A stretch of DNA of 64,000 nt from Deinococcus taeanensis (GCF_020229735.1 NZ_CP083456.1:194001-258000); one strand, 5' to 3'. Positions 33,134-41,709 are shown, counted from the stretch's first letter. Program-made: numbers and translations. Notes: generated by a model from the letters alone, not told the origin.

Positions 33134-33798
33134 CAGTCTCCTTCGTGGGCTTCACCGGGGGCCAGTGGCAGCGGCGATCCGGGAAAGCCCATCAGCGCCA
33201 GGGTGAACAGTTGGGCGCCACGTTCTTCGGATTGTTCCGCCTGGGCGATGGCGGCCCAGGCGGCGCGCAGCACCCGGTCGTAGGCGGCGGGCGTCAGGCG
33301 GGTGACCCGCGTGAGCAGCTGCGCGGCGTCGGGCGCGGCCGTTAATTCGACGTCCCGTGGGCCGGCGTCCAGGTCCAGCAGCGTCAACGCACGCCCTTCA
33401 GGCGCCTGACGCTGCGCGGGGGCGGTCAGGAAGGCGTCGGTGAGCGCAGCCAGCAGGGGCCGCGCCGCGCTGGCCCCCAGGGTGCCCGCCAGTTCAGGCG
33501 GCACCACGAAGCGCCGCGCGGCGGGCCGCAGCCGCTGGCCCCGTCCGGGGCCCGGGGCCGGGATCAGCAGGCCCAGGCGGCGCAGCCGCCCGACGTGATA
33601 CGTCACGCGGGGCGCCGGTTCGCCCAGGCGGCGGGCCGCTTCGCTGGCAGTGGCGCCGCTGCGGAACTGGCACAGCAGGTGTGCGCCGTACCGGACGTCA
33701 AGCAGCGCGCGCAGCTGCGGGTCACTGCTGAGCACGAACATCCCGGTTGAAGGCACGCGCTTCACTGTGCGCCACAGATGCTTCAAAAAAAAGTGCAC
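33133..33798 (-). CDS. Winged-helix (ArsR-like) transcriptional regulator
   Basis: The 221-residue protein has an N-terminal winged helix at about residues 27-85: LLDVRYGAHLLCQFRSGATASEAARRLGEPAPRVTYHVGRLRRLGLL, an ArsR-type recognition helix. The C-terminal 100 residues, helical and Ala-rich, have no assigned role. GTG 33798 gives the longest form; ATG 33741 (MFVLSSDPQL) is a possible alternative start. The stop overlaps the tldD start, so it likely controls the tldDE operon or is translated with it. Ligand unknown. Confidence 0.78.
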   Translation of the reverse strand: MHFFLKHLWRTVKRVPSTGMFVLSSDPQLRALLDVRYGAHLLCQFRSGATASEAARRLGEPAPRVTYHVGRLRRLGLLIPAPGPGRGQRLRPAARRFVVPPELAGTLGASAARPLLAALTDAFLTAPAQRQAPEGRALTLLDLDAGPRDVELTAAPDAAQLLTRVTRLTPAAYDRVLRAAWAAIAQAEQSEERGAQLFTLALMGFPGSPLPLAPGEAHEGD

Positions 33799-33814
33799 AT
33801 CCTGAAACAGCGCC

Positions 33815-33847
33815 GTGACCGGCCATTTCGCTGAGGGGCCCGGTCAC
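33815..33847 (-). terminator. Hairpin downstream of rsr
   Basis: GTGACCGG (33815-33822) pairs with CCGGTCAC (33840-33847). The inverted repeat lies about 35 bp after the rsr stop and before the winged-helix gene, fitting an intrinsic terminator without a clear U-run. Confidence 0.5.
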
Positions 33848-33882
33848 GGGAACGAACAGGGCTGAAGCGCGGGGCGCTGGTT

Positions 33883-35460
33883 TCAGCGGAAGGTCTGGCT
33901 CATCGCGTGGGCGTAACGCAGCAGGCCGTCACCCCAGCCGCCGAGAATGAACGTGCCCCGGTACGTGTCCGGCACGATGGTGTCGCTGTACCCCGCCACC
34001 TGCACGAGGTACACCAGCACCTGCGGGTTCACCTCACGGCGGTACGTCTGGATCAGCCTGGGCACGTCGATGGAGTGCCCGCCGCCCGGCCAGGCGTAGT
34101 CGCGGTAGGCGGCGGGGTCCTGGCCGAACAGCCCGCCGTGCCCGGCCTGCATGTCGCTGTACACGAACACGTGATCCCAGTGCTGCCGCTCCCGGATCGC
34201 GCGGTCCCAGAACAGCCAGATGCCCGTTTCGGTGCTCATACCGATGCCGTCCGCGAGCCGCTCGGCACGCTCGAGGGCCGGCATCACGCGGCCCTCGACG
34301 CGGAAGGTTTCCAGGTGGTCACCAAAGACACCCACGTGCCCTTCGTCGGCCCGGCGGGCCGTGAGCACCGCGCTGAGGTTGGCGATGGTGCTGACCTGCA
34401 TCTGCCCCATGCTGGACGTGGCGGCGCCCTGCGCGCTGCCGCTGTTGTCGCACAGGCTCATCACCCGCCCCCGGAAGTGGGGCAGCGCGCCCAGGCTGAC
34501 TTCCAGGGCGTCCTCGACAGCGTTCAGCACCTCAGCCGGCGCACCGGCGTCCTTCACGGCCCGGTACGCGCTGTAGTACCGGAACGGCAGCTGCCGGCCC
34601 GCGGCGGCCCCGTCGACCAGCGTGCGGGTGTAACGCTCAGGTGCCACGCCGTGCTGGACGAGGTTACGCAGGTTGCGCAGCAGGGCCATGTGGCCCATCA
34701 CGCTCACGGCCTGCGCCCACTGCGCCGGGCCGCTGCCCCGCGCGCTGATCAGGCTCTCCCAGGTGTTCCCTTCGAGTTTCAGCTCGCCGCGCATCAGCGC
34801 GTCGATGGCGGGACTCCGGGCATGCACGAGGTTCACCACGTCGAGGGTCTTCACCGCCCGGCCGTCCAGGCGGTACTTCGCCAGGACGCCTGGGGGCAGC
34901 TGCTCCAGCGCCGCCTTCCAGGCTTTTTTCAGGCTGTTCGGAATCGGCTTGCCGAAGGCGCTCAGCTGGTAGGCGAGGCCGGTGGCCGGCTCGTCCGCGC
35001 GGCGCAGGACCTGCGGCGCGAACTCGCGGATCAGGCCGGTGCCCCGCACGGCCGCGTGATGAGCGGCGCGCACCAGAATGACCTGCGGCGTGACGCGGAG
35101 GTTCCACGCGCCGCGCAGTTCGGCCGCGAGGCGCAGGGTGCCTTCCGGATCGGCATTCAGGGCGGCGTCGATGGCCCGCTCGAGACGCTGGGCCGGTGTG
35201 GCCGCGCGGCTCTCCTGCGGATCCAGAGCGCCGAGCGTGGCGTTCAGGTGGGCCCGTTCCGCAGCGCCGAGGGCACGCCCATGTACGCGCCGCGGGCGGG
35301 TGTCCGCCGGATCCTGGGCGTAGTACATCGGCTCGCCGAAAAAGCAGCTGGCGGCCGTCACGCGCAGGACCTGCAGGGGATCGGACAGGTCGTAGGCTGG
35401 TCCGCCCATAAAGTTCAGGTGGGCGGCAGACGCGCTGTGCTTGCGGTTGAGTAGACCCAT
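33883..35460 (-). CDS. rsr: Rsr, Ro60-type RNA-binding protein (TROVE domain)
   Basis: The 525-residue protein is a Ro60 orthologue. Residues about 18-340 form the TROVE HEAT-repeat ring (PLQVLRVTAASCFFGEPMYY, LRVTPQVILVRAAHHAAVRGTGLI, RNLRNLVQHGV); from about 360 a vWA-like domain has the MIDAS motif DNSGS (VMSLCDNSGSAQG). Ro proteins bind the ends of misfolded RNAs in the ring and Y RNA on its outer rim. In Deinococcus radiodurans, Rsr and Y RNA work with polynucleotide phosphorylase (RYPER) in RNA decay and with 23S rRNA maturation. ATG 35460 follows AAGGAGG by eight bases. The Y RNA candidate ends 33 bases upstream. Confidence 0.95.
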   Translation of the reverse strand: MGLLNRKHSASAAHLNFMGGPAYDLSDPLQVLRVTAASCFFGEPMYYAQDPADTRPRRVHGRALGAAERAHLNATLGALDPQESRAATPAQRLERAIDAALNADPEGTLRLAAELRGAWNLRVTPQVILVRAAHHAAVRGTGLIREFAPQVLRRADEPATGLAYQLSAFGKPIPNSLKKAWKAALEQLPPGVLAKYRLDGRAVKTLDVVNLVHARSPAIDALMRGELKLEGNTWESLISARGSGPAQWAQAVSVMGHMALLRNLRNLVQHGVAPERYTRTLVDGAAAGRQLPFRYYSAYRAVKDAGAPAEVLNAVEDALEVSLGALPHFRGRVMSLCDNSGSAQGAATSSMGQMQVSTIANLSAVLTARRADEGHVGVFGDHLETFRVEGRVMPALERAERLADGIGMSTETGIWLFWDRAIRERQHWDHVFVYSDMQAGHGGLFGQDPAAYRDYAWPGGGHSIDVPRLIQTYRREVNPQVLVYLVQVAGYSDTIVPDTYRGTFILGGWGDGLLRYAHAMSQTFR

Positions 35461-35492
35461 GGGCATGACCTCCTTGTCATGCAAGTGCACAG

Positions 35493-35712
35493 AAAAAGGC
35501 CAGTGGGAGAACGGCGCACTCCGGTGTGGTTTCTTTTCGGAAGAAGGAACCGGAGAACTCACTGCCCACTGGCTGGATTGAACGCCCGGAGAACATGTCG
35601 CGGCGGGACACAAAGTGCTCTGCCACTGAGCTACGCCTGTGGGCAGGCGGCAGGGATCGAACCCGCGACCACTCGATTAACAATCGAAGGAACCGCCGCT
35701 CTCACTGCCGGG
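35493..35712 (-). ncRNA. Candidate Y RNA with tRNA-like modules, upstream of rsr
   Basis: About 220 nt with a -10-like CATACT (35726-35721) before it and a U5 run (35497-35493) at the end. The 5' arm CAGUGAGAG-CGGCG can pair with the 3' end CGCCG-UUCUCCCACUG, giving a bulged end-to-end stem as in Y RNAs. Inside are a seven-base anticodon-like loop UUGUUAA on UUCGA/UCGAG (35688-35672), a T-arm GCGGG-UUCGAUC-CCUGC (35669-35653), a hairpin CGCCUG-CCCA-CAGGCG and a D-arm GCUC-AGUGGCA-GAGC (35632-35618). Bacterial Y RNAs carry tRNA-like domains and usually lie next to rsr. No complete tRNA can be folded, so a true tRNA is unlikely. Confidence 0.75.
35543..35709 (-). repeat. Duplicated 24-nt motif in the Y RNA candidate
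   Basis: GGCAGTGAG-N6-GGTTCCTTC occurs twice on the minus strand with identical spacing: 35709-35686 and 35566-35543. The first copy starts the RNA; the second is in the 5' half of the last hairpin. Each may pair with the same 3' strand, giving alternative folds. Confidence 0.8.
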
Positions 35713-35720
35713 CGAAGGGC

Positions 35721-35726
35721 AGTATG
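35721..35726 (-). promoter_or_regulatory. -10-like box of the Y RNA candidate
   Basis: CATACT on the minus strand ends about 9-12 bases before the start of the GGCAGTGAG arm. A weak TGGCGA lies about 18 bp upstream. Start of transcription near 35712-35715 is inferred. Confidence 0.45.
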
Positions 35727-35832
35727 CCTGGAACCCGCTCCCTGTCGCCATTGGCGCTTTCGCGCAGCGGCGGTAGGCGCTTTGACGCACCGCTGCGCGG
35801 CATGAAACACCTGTCGGTTGCAGCTCACCGTG

Positions 35833-36585
35833 TCAGGTGGGCGGAGCCATGAGCCGTGTCGTCAGGTGTTGCTGGTCGGCCCGGGAGAGTCCGAAGGCCT
35901 CGAGGTACGCCGCGGTCCCACCCCAGGTGGTGTCGAGATGCTCCAAAGCGCTGAGGATGTCCTGTTCTCGACTGACCAGAAACGTTTCCAGCCGCGCCCG
36001 TTTCTGAGGATCTGCCTGGCGGGCCAGCAGCGCTGCATACAGGTCCCCCACCTGCTGATCGGTCTGCGCATAGTCCGCCGCAATCTCTGCACGCGCGGTC
36101 CCGGCCAGTTCAAGTGCCAGTGCGACGACCAGACCGGTCCGGTCCTTGCCCAAATGGCAGTGAAGCAGGATCGGTCCTGGAGGAGCGTCGTGGATGGCGC
36201 CAAAGATGGTCACGATCTGATTGGCACTGTGATCGAGAATCGCGCGGTAGTGCTCGCCATTGGTATTCGCCGCCTGAATGGCGGTGTTGAGCGTCCGGTT
36301 CCGGTACGGCAGCAGCGGCAGGTTGAGGTAAGAGGGCGCGCCGACAAAGGGGGCCGGATGAAGGCGCCGCTCTTCCCGATTCCTGAGATCAATGATCCGG
36401 CCCGGCCCGGTGGACAAGAGCTGGGCCCGACCAGGAGGGGTCAGGAAAGCGAGGTTCGCGCTGCGGATCAAGCCGGGCAGCACCCACCGGGTGTTGACGC
36501 TTCCCTCCCAGGGGAGCGTGCGTTCAGTCGTGAGTGGCACACCGCATGATGCCTTGCCCCGGCGGGAGAGGTCGACGCCGCTCAT
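35833..36585 (-). CDS. Protein tyrosine phosphatase (HCxxGKDRTG type)
   Basis: The 250-residue protein has the phosphatase loop LLHCHLGKDRTGLV at about 143-156, the form seen in bacterial tyrosine/phosphoinositide phosphatases of the LipA/PtpB-like group, preceded by IIDLRNREERRLHPAPF near 70 and followed by a helical C-terminus (AALEHLDTTWGGTAAYLEAFG). Catalysis would use Cys in the loop through a phosphocysteine. No signal peptide. It stands alone, upstream of the Y RNA candidate and on the same strand; 120 bp separate its stop from the RNA start, so the two are probably separate units. Confidence 0.88.
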   Translation of the reverse strand: MSGVDLSRRGKASCGVPLTTERTLPWEGSVNTRWVLPGLIRSANLAFLTPPGRAQLLSTGPGRIIDLRNREERRLHPAPFVGAPSYLNLPLLPYRNRTLNTAIQAANTNGEHYRAILDHSANQIVTIFGAIHDAPPGPILLHCHLGKDRTGLVVALALELAGTARAEIAADYAQTDQQVGDLYAALLARQADPQKRARLETFLVSREQDILSALEHLDTTWGGTAAYLEAFGLSRADQQHLTTRLMAPPT

Positions 36586-36910
36586 TCCAGTAGCCGGGAC
36601 TGGCAGGCTTTACAATAAGTGACTCTCCACAGTGCGGGTCCTTTCAGTCTTTGCGGCGTCCCTGGCGGGGGACGCATAAGGCGGCCCTGCAAAACGGCGC
36701 TGGCCTGGACTGCTGACGTGAAACCCTGCAAAGCGCCGAAGTGCTGTCACGGAAACCGACAAAAAGGTGCAAGGTGCAAGGTGCCACGTAACATTAGGAT
36801 CCATCCTGCGCGGACACATAAATGTGCAACGGGCGCCTGGGTTGCGTTGCACAGATGTCGATGCTGGGCACGGAAATCAGGACCTGGTGACCAACAGAAG
36901 TGCACTTGAG
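36586..36910. other. Gene-free stretch downstream of tmRNA
   Basis: No gene was recognised in 325 bases. It is less GC-rich than the surroundings and contains the short tandem GTGCAAGGTGCAAGGTGCCA near 36768. As 3' ends of ssrA are frequent integration targets, this could be a remnant of an integrated element, but no integrase or att repeat is seen. Confidence 0.4.
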
Positions 36911-36937
36911 AAAACACCAGACCGGAGGGTCTGGTGT
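36911..36937 (-). terminator. tmRNA terminator
   Basis: A perfect 10-bp stem (36914-36923 with 36928-36937) with a 4-nt loop, followed on the minus strand by a U-run. It lies four bases after the CCA end of tmRNA. Confidence 0.85.
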
Positions 36938-36940
36938 CGG

Positions 36941-37290
36941 TGGTGGAGATGGGCGGAGTCGAACCGCCGTCCGAAGACTCGTTGCGTTGGTCTCTACGAG
37001 CGTAGTCCCTGGTTTAGATCTCAGGTCTCAGACGCGCAGGGACACGCTTCTTTTGACCCCAGCGCCTTAAGTTTCGCTTGCGCTCAGGTGCGTCGGCTCA
37101 AGCTAGCCATCTTTTGTAAGTTCGCAGGACGCCAATGGCCGGGCTTCCTGGTCACTGCCTCACTTAAGCAGCGAGGGCGAAGTTGCTGTTGTTGCCAGTT
37201 AATGGCTTGGTCGATGATTTTCGAGGCCCACGACCATCCTCGGCTCGCAACGTCCCGCTCGGCAATCCCCGTCGAAACCGGGTCATCCCC
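36941..37290 (-). ncRNA. ssrA: Transfer-messenger RNA (tmRNA)
   Basis: The 350-nt RNA begins GGGGAUGACCCGGUUUCGACG and ends with a T-arm, CATCTCC and encoded ACCA. GGGGATG pairs with CATCTCC, keeping the G3-U pair required by alanyl-tRNA synthetase. The tag frame at 37196-37164 reads GNNSNFALAA then TAA, a typical ALAA-ending degradation tag for ClpXP/ClpAP. It rescues stalled ribosomes with SmpB. On the upstream side TAGACT (37308-37303) is the probable -10 box. The gene is intact. Confidence 0.97.
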
Positions 37291-37610
37291 ATTGGGAAAA
37301 GCAGTCTAGCACAAGCCGCAGGCCAAATCGAGGGCCAGGTCACGAAGGGCCGGCACTTTCCCGGTCCACCTGCCGCTCCGGGTGAGGTACGGCCTCACGG
37401 CTCCGCACGGAGACAGAGGCGCGCTGAAAGCGGCCCCGTGAAGCGGCCACAGGTGAACCTGGCGCGGGCGCCCCGCTGACCGGGCGCATACCGGGGAGGT
37501 CCGCGCCACTGGAGACTGGTCCGGGCCGCCGTGAGGGGGGCGCGCCTCCAGCAGGCGCGGCAGTGGCTGATCCCCGCCTGGGCTGAGCGGCTCCCGCGCG
37601 GCGTCGCCGC
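37291..37610. other. tmRNA promoter region and spacer
   Basis: Contains TAGACT at 37303-37308 (minus strand), 12 bases before the tmRNA 5' end, as -10 box. The rest up to the next gene's stop shows no gene. Confidence 0.5.
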
Positions 37611-38273
37611 TCAGTCCAGCCAGCGCCGGGTGCCGACGAACCCCAGGTCCGCCCGGTACCGGGGCAGGTCCGCGTCACCGGGGAAGTCCGCGTCACGCTG
37701 CGCCGCGCGCAGGCGCCGTTCCATCGCCGCCCGCGCCTCCAGGAACAGCAGGTTCAGCTGCAGCACCTCCTCCCAGTCCGTCCACGCGATAACCGCTTGC
37801 ACCGGCGCCGGCAGAACAGCGCTTTCGCCGGGCGAGACCCTCACCGTGGCCTCCTGGCGCACCGCGTGCCCTTCGTCCCTCAGATTCACCCCCTCACCGG
37901 GCGCCAGCTGCGCGAGCGCGCGCAGCAGCCCGGGATCATCAGCGTTGCCCTGCAGCCATGACGCGTTGAGAAACCGCTCCGCGGCGCGCAGGGCAGCCGG
38001 GTGCCCGCGCTCACAGCTCAGCCGCAGGCGGTGCGGGCCGTACCGGAACAGATTGGCGGTGCGGGTCCCGGTCGGCCGGCCCGTCCACCAGACCGGCTGA
38101 CGGTCCTCCGTCTCGAGTTCCAGTTCCACGACCTCCCCGGGCTCCAGAACTGTTCCGGCCGGCACCTCGCGGCCGGCCTCGAGCTGCGCGGTCCACAGCG
38201 GTGCGCGCGGCACCGTGGCGAAGGCAATCTCAAGGAGCCTGACGCCCTGAAGAACCGGATCCAGGCTCAGCAT
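37611..38273 (-). CDS. Hypothetical protein, 220 residues
   Basis: The protein from ATG 38273 reads LDPVLQGVRLLEIAFATVPRAPLW, VVELELETEDRQPVWWTGRPTGTRTANLF and, at the end, QLNLLFLEARAAMERRLRAAQ. Beta-rich first half and helical end. No signal peptide, membrane segment or known motif found. Longer start options (to 38387) add an Arg/Pro-rich segment unlikely to be coding. It is not in an operon. Family not recognised. Confidence 0.65.
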   Translation of the reverse strand: MLSLDPVLQGVRLLEIAFATVPRAPLWTAQLEAGREVPAGTVLEPGEVVELELETEDRQPVWWTGRPTGTRTANLFRYGPHRLRLSCERGHPAALRAAERFLNASWLQGNADDPGLLRALAQLAPGEGVNLRDEGHAVRQEATVRVSPGESAVLPAPVQAVIAWTDWEEVLQLNLLFLEARAAMERRLRAAQRDADFPGDADLPRYRADLGFVGTRRWLD

Positions 38274-38584
38274 GGCCCTCCGCGCGGGACGGACGGGAAC
38301 CGGAGACGAAGGAGAGCGGCGCGCACACGAACGTTCCAGGGGGACACGGCCCATCGTACCGGGTCCGTTTCCGCGTGGGCGCGGCACCTGTGCCGCGTGA
38401 GGACATCCCGGCGGGCACCGCGGCGTTGACCCCGGCCTTCATTCTTGCTTTCCGGTATCTGTGACCCGCGGCCGCGTTGATGTACCGTATCCCTGCCGGG
38501 AGGGCGGGCCGTCCCCGCCCGCGGCGAGGGCCGCGACCTGGCTGCGTTGTGCACGTGCGCTTTGCACGTCCCAAGGAGTGTCCG

Positions 38585-39633
38585 ATGCGTACCATCTTTC
38601 CTTCCGTCTCCCTGCTCGCCCTGACCCTTCTGCTCGCGGCCTGTTCGCACCCCGCCTCACCCCCGCCGTCCGGCGGCGGCACGGACAGCCCGCCGGTGGT
38701 CGCGCTGCCCACCGGCCGGATTCTGACGGTTGGGCCCGGCAAGGCCTACCTGACCGTCCGCGCGGCGGTTGCCGCCGCCCGGGACGGGGACACGGTCCGG
38801 GTGGATCCGGGCACGTACACCAACGACTTTTTCGAAGTGAACACCCGGATCACCATCGAAAGCGCCAGCGGCCTGGCGCGCCTGGTGGCGACCGTGGCGC
38901 CCCCGAACGGCAAGGCGATCATCACCACGAATACGGATGTCACTCTGCGCGGCCTGGAACTGACCGGCGCGAAGGTCGCCGACCGCAACGGCGCCGGCGT
39001 GCGCTACCAGGGGGCAACCTCGTGATCGAGGACAGCTACCTGCACGACAACGAAAACGGGCTGCTGGCGGCCAGCGCCCCGCTGGGCAGCATCCGCATCA
39101 CCCGCACGGAGTTCGCACACAACGGCCTGGGCGACCCGGGGCAGACCCACAACCTGTACGTCAACGAGGTCGGGCAGCTGACGTTCGACCGTAGCTATTC
39201 GCACAGCGCCGTGGTGGGGCACGAATTCAAAAGCAGAGCGCGCAGCACCACCATCACGAACAGCCGCCTGTTTGACCTCGACGGAACAGCGAGCTACAGC
39301 ATCGACGTGCCCAACGGCGGCAACCTGACCGTGACGGGAAGCGTGATCGAACAGGGCGCGGGCAGTCAGAACTCCGCGATCATCGCCTACGGTACGGAGG
39401 GGCTGCTGCGCGAGGGCCGGACCGTCACGGTTTCGGGCAACACGGTGGTCAACCGCCGGTCTAATGCCCTGGGCTTCCTGAATCCCGGCAAGGTGCCCAT
39501 GACGGTCACGAACAACACGCTGTACGGCCTGACCGTGCCGCAGTTCCTGAACGGCACCACCGGCACCACCACCGGCAACGTGGTGACCACGGCCGCGCCG
39601 GCCCTGGACACGTCTCACCCCTACACCCGCTGA
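38585..39633 (+). pseudogene. Beta-helix lipoprotein with a frameshift
   Basis: The first frame from ATG 38585 has a lipoprotein signal (LLALTLLLAAC, Cys20), a Pro/Ser/Gly linker and the start of a parallel beta-helix (GPGKAYLTVRAAVAAARDGDTVRVDPGTYTN). It ends at 39026. The other frame, from about 39010 to 39633, continues GNLVIEDSYLHDNENGLLAA, TITNSRLFDLDGTASYSIDV and TVSGNTVVNRRSN, the repeated turns of right-handed beta-helix proteins. Restoring one G in the G-run 39010-39014 joins them into a 349-residue surface protein. AAGGAG precedes the start. Whether it is a real lesion or a read error is not decidable. Confidence 0.82.
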
Positions 39634-39646
39634 CGCCGCGGCGCGC

Positions 39647-39677
39647 GGCCCGGACAGGCCCTGGCCCCGTCCGGGCC
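39647..39677 (+). terminator. Terminator hairpin after beta-helix gene
   Basis: GGCCCGGAC (39647-39655) pairs with GTCCGGGCC (39669-39677), 13-nt loop, shortly after the stop at 39633. No U-run. Confidence 0.55.
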
Positions 39678-40046
39678 GGCCCCGCCGGCGTGCACACGCT
39701 GGGACCCGTCTTGGGCAGCTTCGCCGGCAGCGCCGTGACCACACCCGGAAGGAGAAGCGCGCACCACGGCAACGCCGGAACTACGGTCTGCGCGCACCCT
39801 GCCAGTTTGAACGCAGGAGGAACGCGGGCGCTTGAGCAGGTTGGCCAGCGGCGGCGCGGACCACCTGGATCTGACGGACACGGATCGAGACGTCACGCGC
39901 GTTGATGCCGCCGCCCGGGGCGGTCGCCTGGCTTCAGGCGGCACGCTGCCCGGGGTTCGGCGGCCACGCCCGCATTAAACTGACCGGTTGTCACCAAAGT
40001 GTCAGAGGCAAAGGCGCACCCTGACCCTGGAGGGCCCCGGTCACCC
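39678..40046. other. Intergenic stretch upstream of the diguanylate cyclase
   Basis: About 370 bases without a recognised gene. GGAGGG (about 40029) is the likely ribosome-binding site of the next gene. Confidence 0.45.
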
Positions 40047-41114
40047 ATGCCTGAACGAGACGTTCCACCTGACCATCAGCCCACCGCAAACCACCGGGCC
40101 GTGTTGCTCCGCATCCTGCCGCTCGCCGCGCTGGCTTCGCTGATCGCCGTTCTGCTCGAACCCCGCGCTCAAGAAGCCGCCCCGTTCGATCTGGTGGCCT
40201 ATCCGCTGGCGCTCGGCGGCGTGCTGGGCCTGTACGGCGCCCTGCTGCTCCGCCCGGCGATCACGGCGCTGGTGGCGGACACCCTGGTGTGGGGGTTCAG
40301 CGCGTTTTTCCTGCTGAAACTGACGTTCCTGATGTTCGTCAACCACTCCGCCGCCCTGATGCTCGCGGACCTGAGTGAATCGTTCTTCTGGACGCCGGCG
40401 CTGTTTCTGCTGACCTTCACGACCAGCAACCTGCGGCGCAGCCAGGCGGTCAACGTGGGGTTCCTGTGCAGCCTCGCGGCGCTGTCGTGCGCCTACCTCC
40501 TGACCAGAAGCGAGGCGCCGGACGCGCGGATGCTGAGCATGCTCGCGCAGCTGAACTTCGCCAACCTCGCGTGTTTCCTGCTCACCGGACTGATTCACCA
40601 GATGGCGTGGCGGCAGGTGAGCACCGCCGAACGCGCCCGGGCCCTGGAGCAGCTCGCGCACACCGACGCCCTGACCGGCCTGCCGAACCGGCGGTCGTTC
40701 GAGCAGAGCCTCAGGGCGCACCTCGCCGCCACAGCCGCGCCGATGACGGTGCTGTTCTTCGACCTGAACGGCTTCAAAGCCATCAACGACCGGTACGGGC
40801 ACGAGACGGGCGACCTGGTGCTCGCGTGCATCGCCGAGCGGCTGCGGGCCACGTTCCGCAGCGGAGAGGTGTTCGCGCGCCTGAGCGGCGACGAGTTCGC
40901 CGGGCTGATTGCGAGCGCCGATCCGGCGGTCGTCCGGGCAGTGCTGCGGCGGGTGGAGGACCTGCTGGCCGAGCCGATCACCGTGAGCGGCGCGGTCCTG
41001 ACCGTCTCGGCCAGCGCCGGCACCAGCGAGTACCCCCGTGACGGTCAGGACGTGATGGCGCTGCTGCGGCACGCGGACGCCAGGATGTACGCCGCGAAAC
41101 GCGCCAGCCGCTGA
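40047..41114 (+). CDS. Membrane-bound diguanylate cyclase (GGDEF)
   Basis: The 355-residue protein has about six membrane helices (residues 17-185) and a C-terminal GGDEF domain (195-350) with HTDALTGLPNRRSFEQ near 207 and the active-site SGDEF near 275 (ARLSGDEFAGLIA). An intact SGDEF is usually active, so it probably makes c-di-GMP from two GTP. An RxxD inhibitory site upstream of the motif is not obvious. ATG 40047 has a GGAGGG site 12 bases upstream; an alternative GTG at 39999 adds 16 residues. Together with the phosphodiesterase at 7470-9638 it suggests c-di-GMP signalling on this replicon. Confidence 0.9.
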   Translation: MPERDVPPDHQPTANHRAVLLRILPLAALASLIAVLLEPRAQEAAPFDLVAYPLALGGVLGLYGALLLRPAITALVADTLVWGFSAFFLLKLTFLMFVNHSAALMLADLSESFFWTPALFLLTFTTSNLRRSQAVNVGFLCSLAALSCAYLLTRSEAPDARMLSMLAQLNFANLACFLLTGLIHQMAWRQVSTAERARALEQLAHTDALTGLPNRRSFEQSLRAHLAATAAPMTVLFFDLNGFKAINDRYGHETGDLVLACIAERLRATFRSGEVFARLSGDEFAGLIASADPAVVRAVLRRVEDLLAEPITVSGAVLTVSASAGTSEYPRDGQDVMALLRHADARMYAAKRASR

Positions 41115-41132
41115 GACGGTCACGACACCCCG

Positions 41133-41165
41133 GGGCCGCCTGGAGACTGCGCCCCGCGGCGGCCC
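41133..41165 (+). terminator. Terminator hairpin after diguanylate cyclase
   Basis: GGGCCGCC (41133-41140) pairs with GGCGGCCC (41158-41165), 18 bases after the stop codon. Confidence 0.5.
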
Positions 41166-41709
41166 GTGTGCAGCGGGCAGGGCCGGTTCGCCGGGCGTGA
41201 CCCTCCTGCGTAGCGGCAGGCCGCGCCACCAGCGTCCGCAGAGCGAAGCGCCTCCCGCGCCCGGGCCGACCCGAGCCCGGTGCGGGCCGGCGGCACCCAC
41301 GGTGGCCGCGCCCAGAGGCACGCCTGAACACTCCGAGCGGGCTGGGGGCCACCCGTCAGGCGTGGTGGGCGGCCGTGACGCCGGCCTGGCCGCTGGCACC
41401 GTGGCCTCAGGACGCTGCGCCGCTGCCGGGCTCACGGTGAGTGCGGCCGCCGTGGCCGGGCGGTGACCCTCCAGTGCAGCGCCTCCCTGCGACAGTGGCT
41501 GCCGCCTGCAGACCGGCCGGGCGCGTGTCAGGAGCTGTCGGGGCGCGCGCCGACAGTGAAAGGCACATCGCCCCGGCCACGCTCACCGTGAGCCCGCGGC
41601 GGTGCGTCCGGCTTCACGCAGCCCACCGCACTTTCTTTTCTCTGCCTTTCCTGCCGCCCCGTTCCGCGGCGGACGGTGGCCTCATGCCTGTCGCCGGAAA
41701 GGAGCGTCG
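41166..41709. other. Intergenic stretch, no gene recognised
   Basis: About 540 bases. Long GC-rich frames exist but their translations are low complexity. A good ribosome-binding site appears only at the end, before ATG 41710. Confidence 0.4.

Noticed and set aside
35618..35712. Functional tRNA-Asn (GTT) and a second tRNA
   Set aside because: The anticodon and T-arms are good but the first unit lacks a D-arm and a 7-bp acceptor stem, and the second unit lacks a proper anticodon arm. With rsr adjacent, a Y RNA is a better explanation.
36586..36940. Integrated mobile element at the ssrA 3' end
   Set aside because: The composition is slightly different, but I found no integrase, no repeat of the ssrA end and no element genes; kept only as a possibility.
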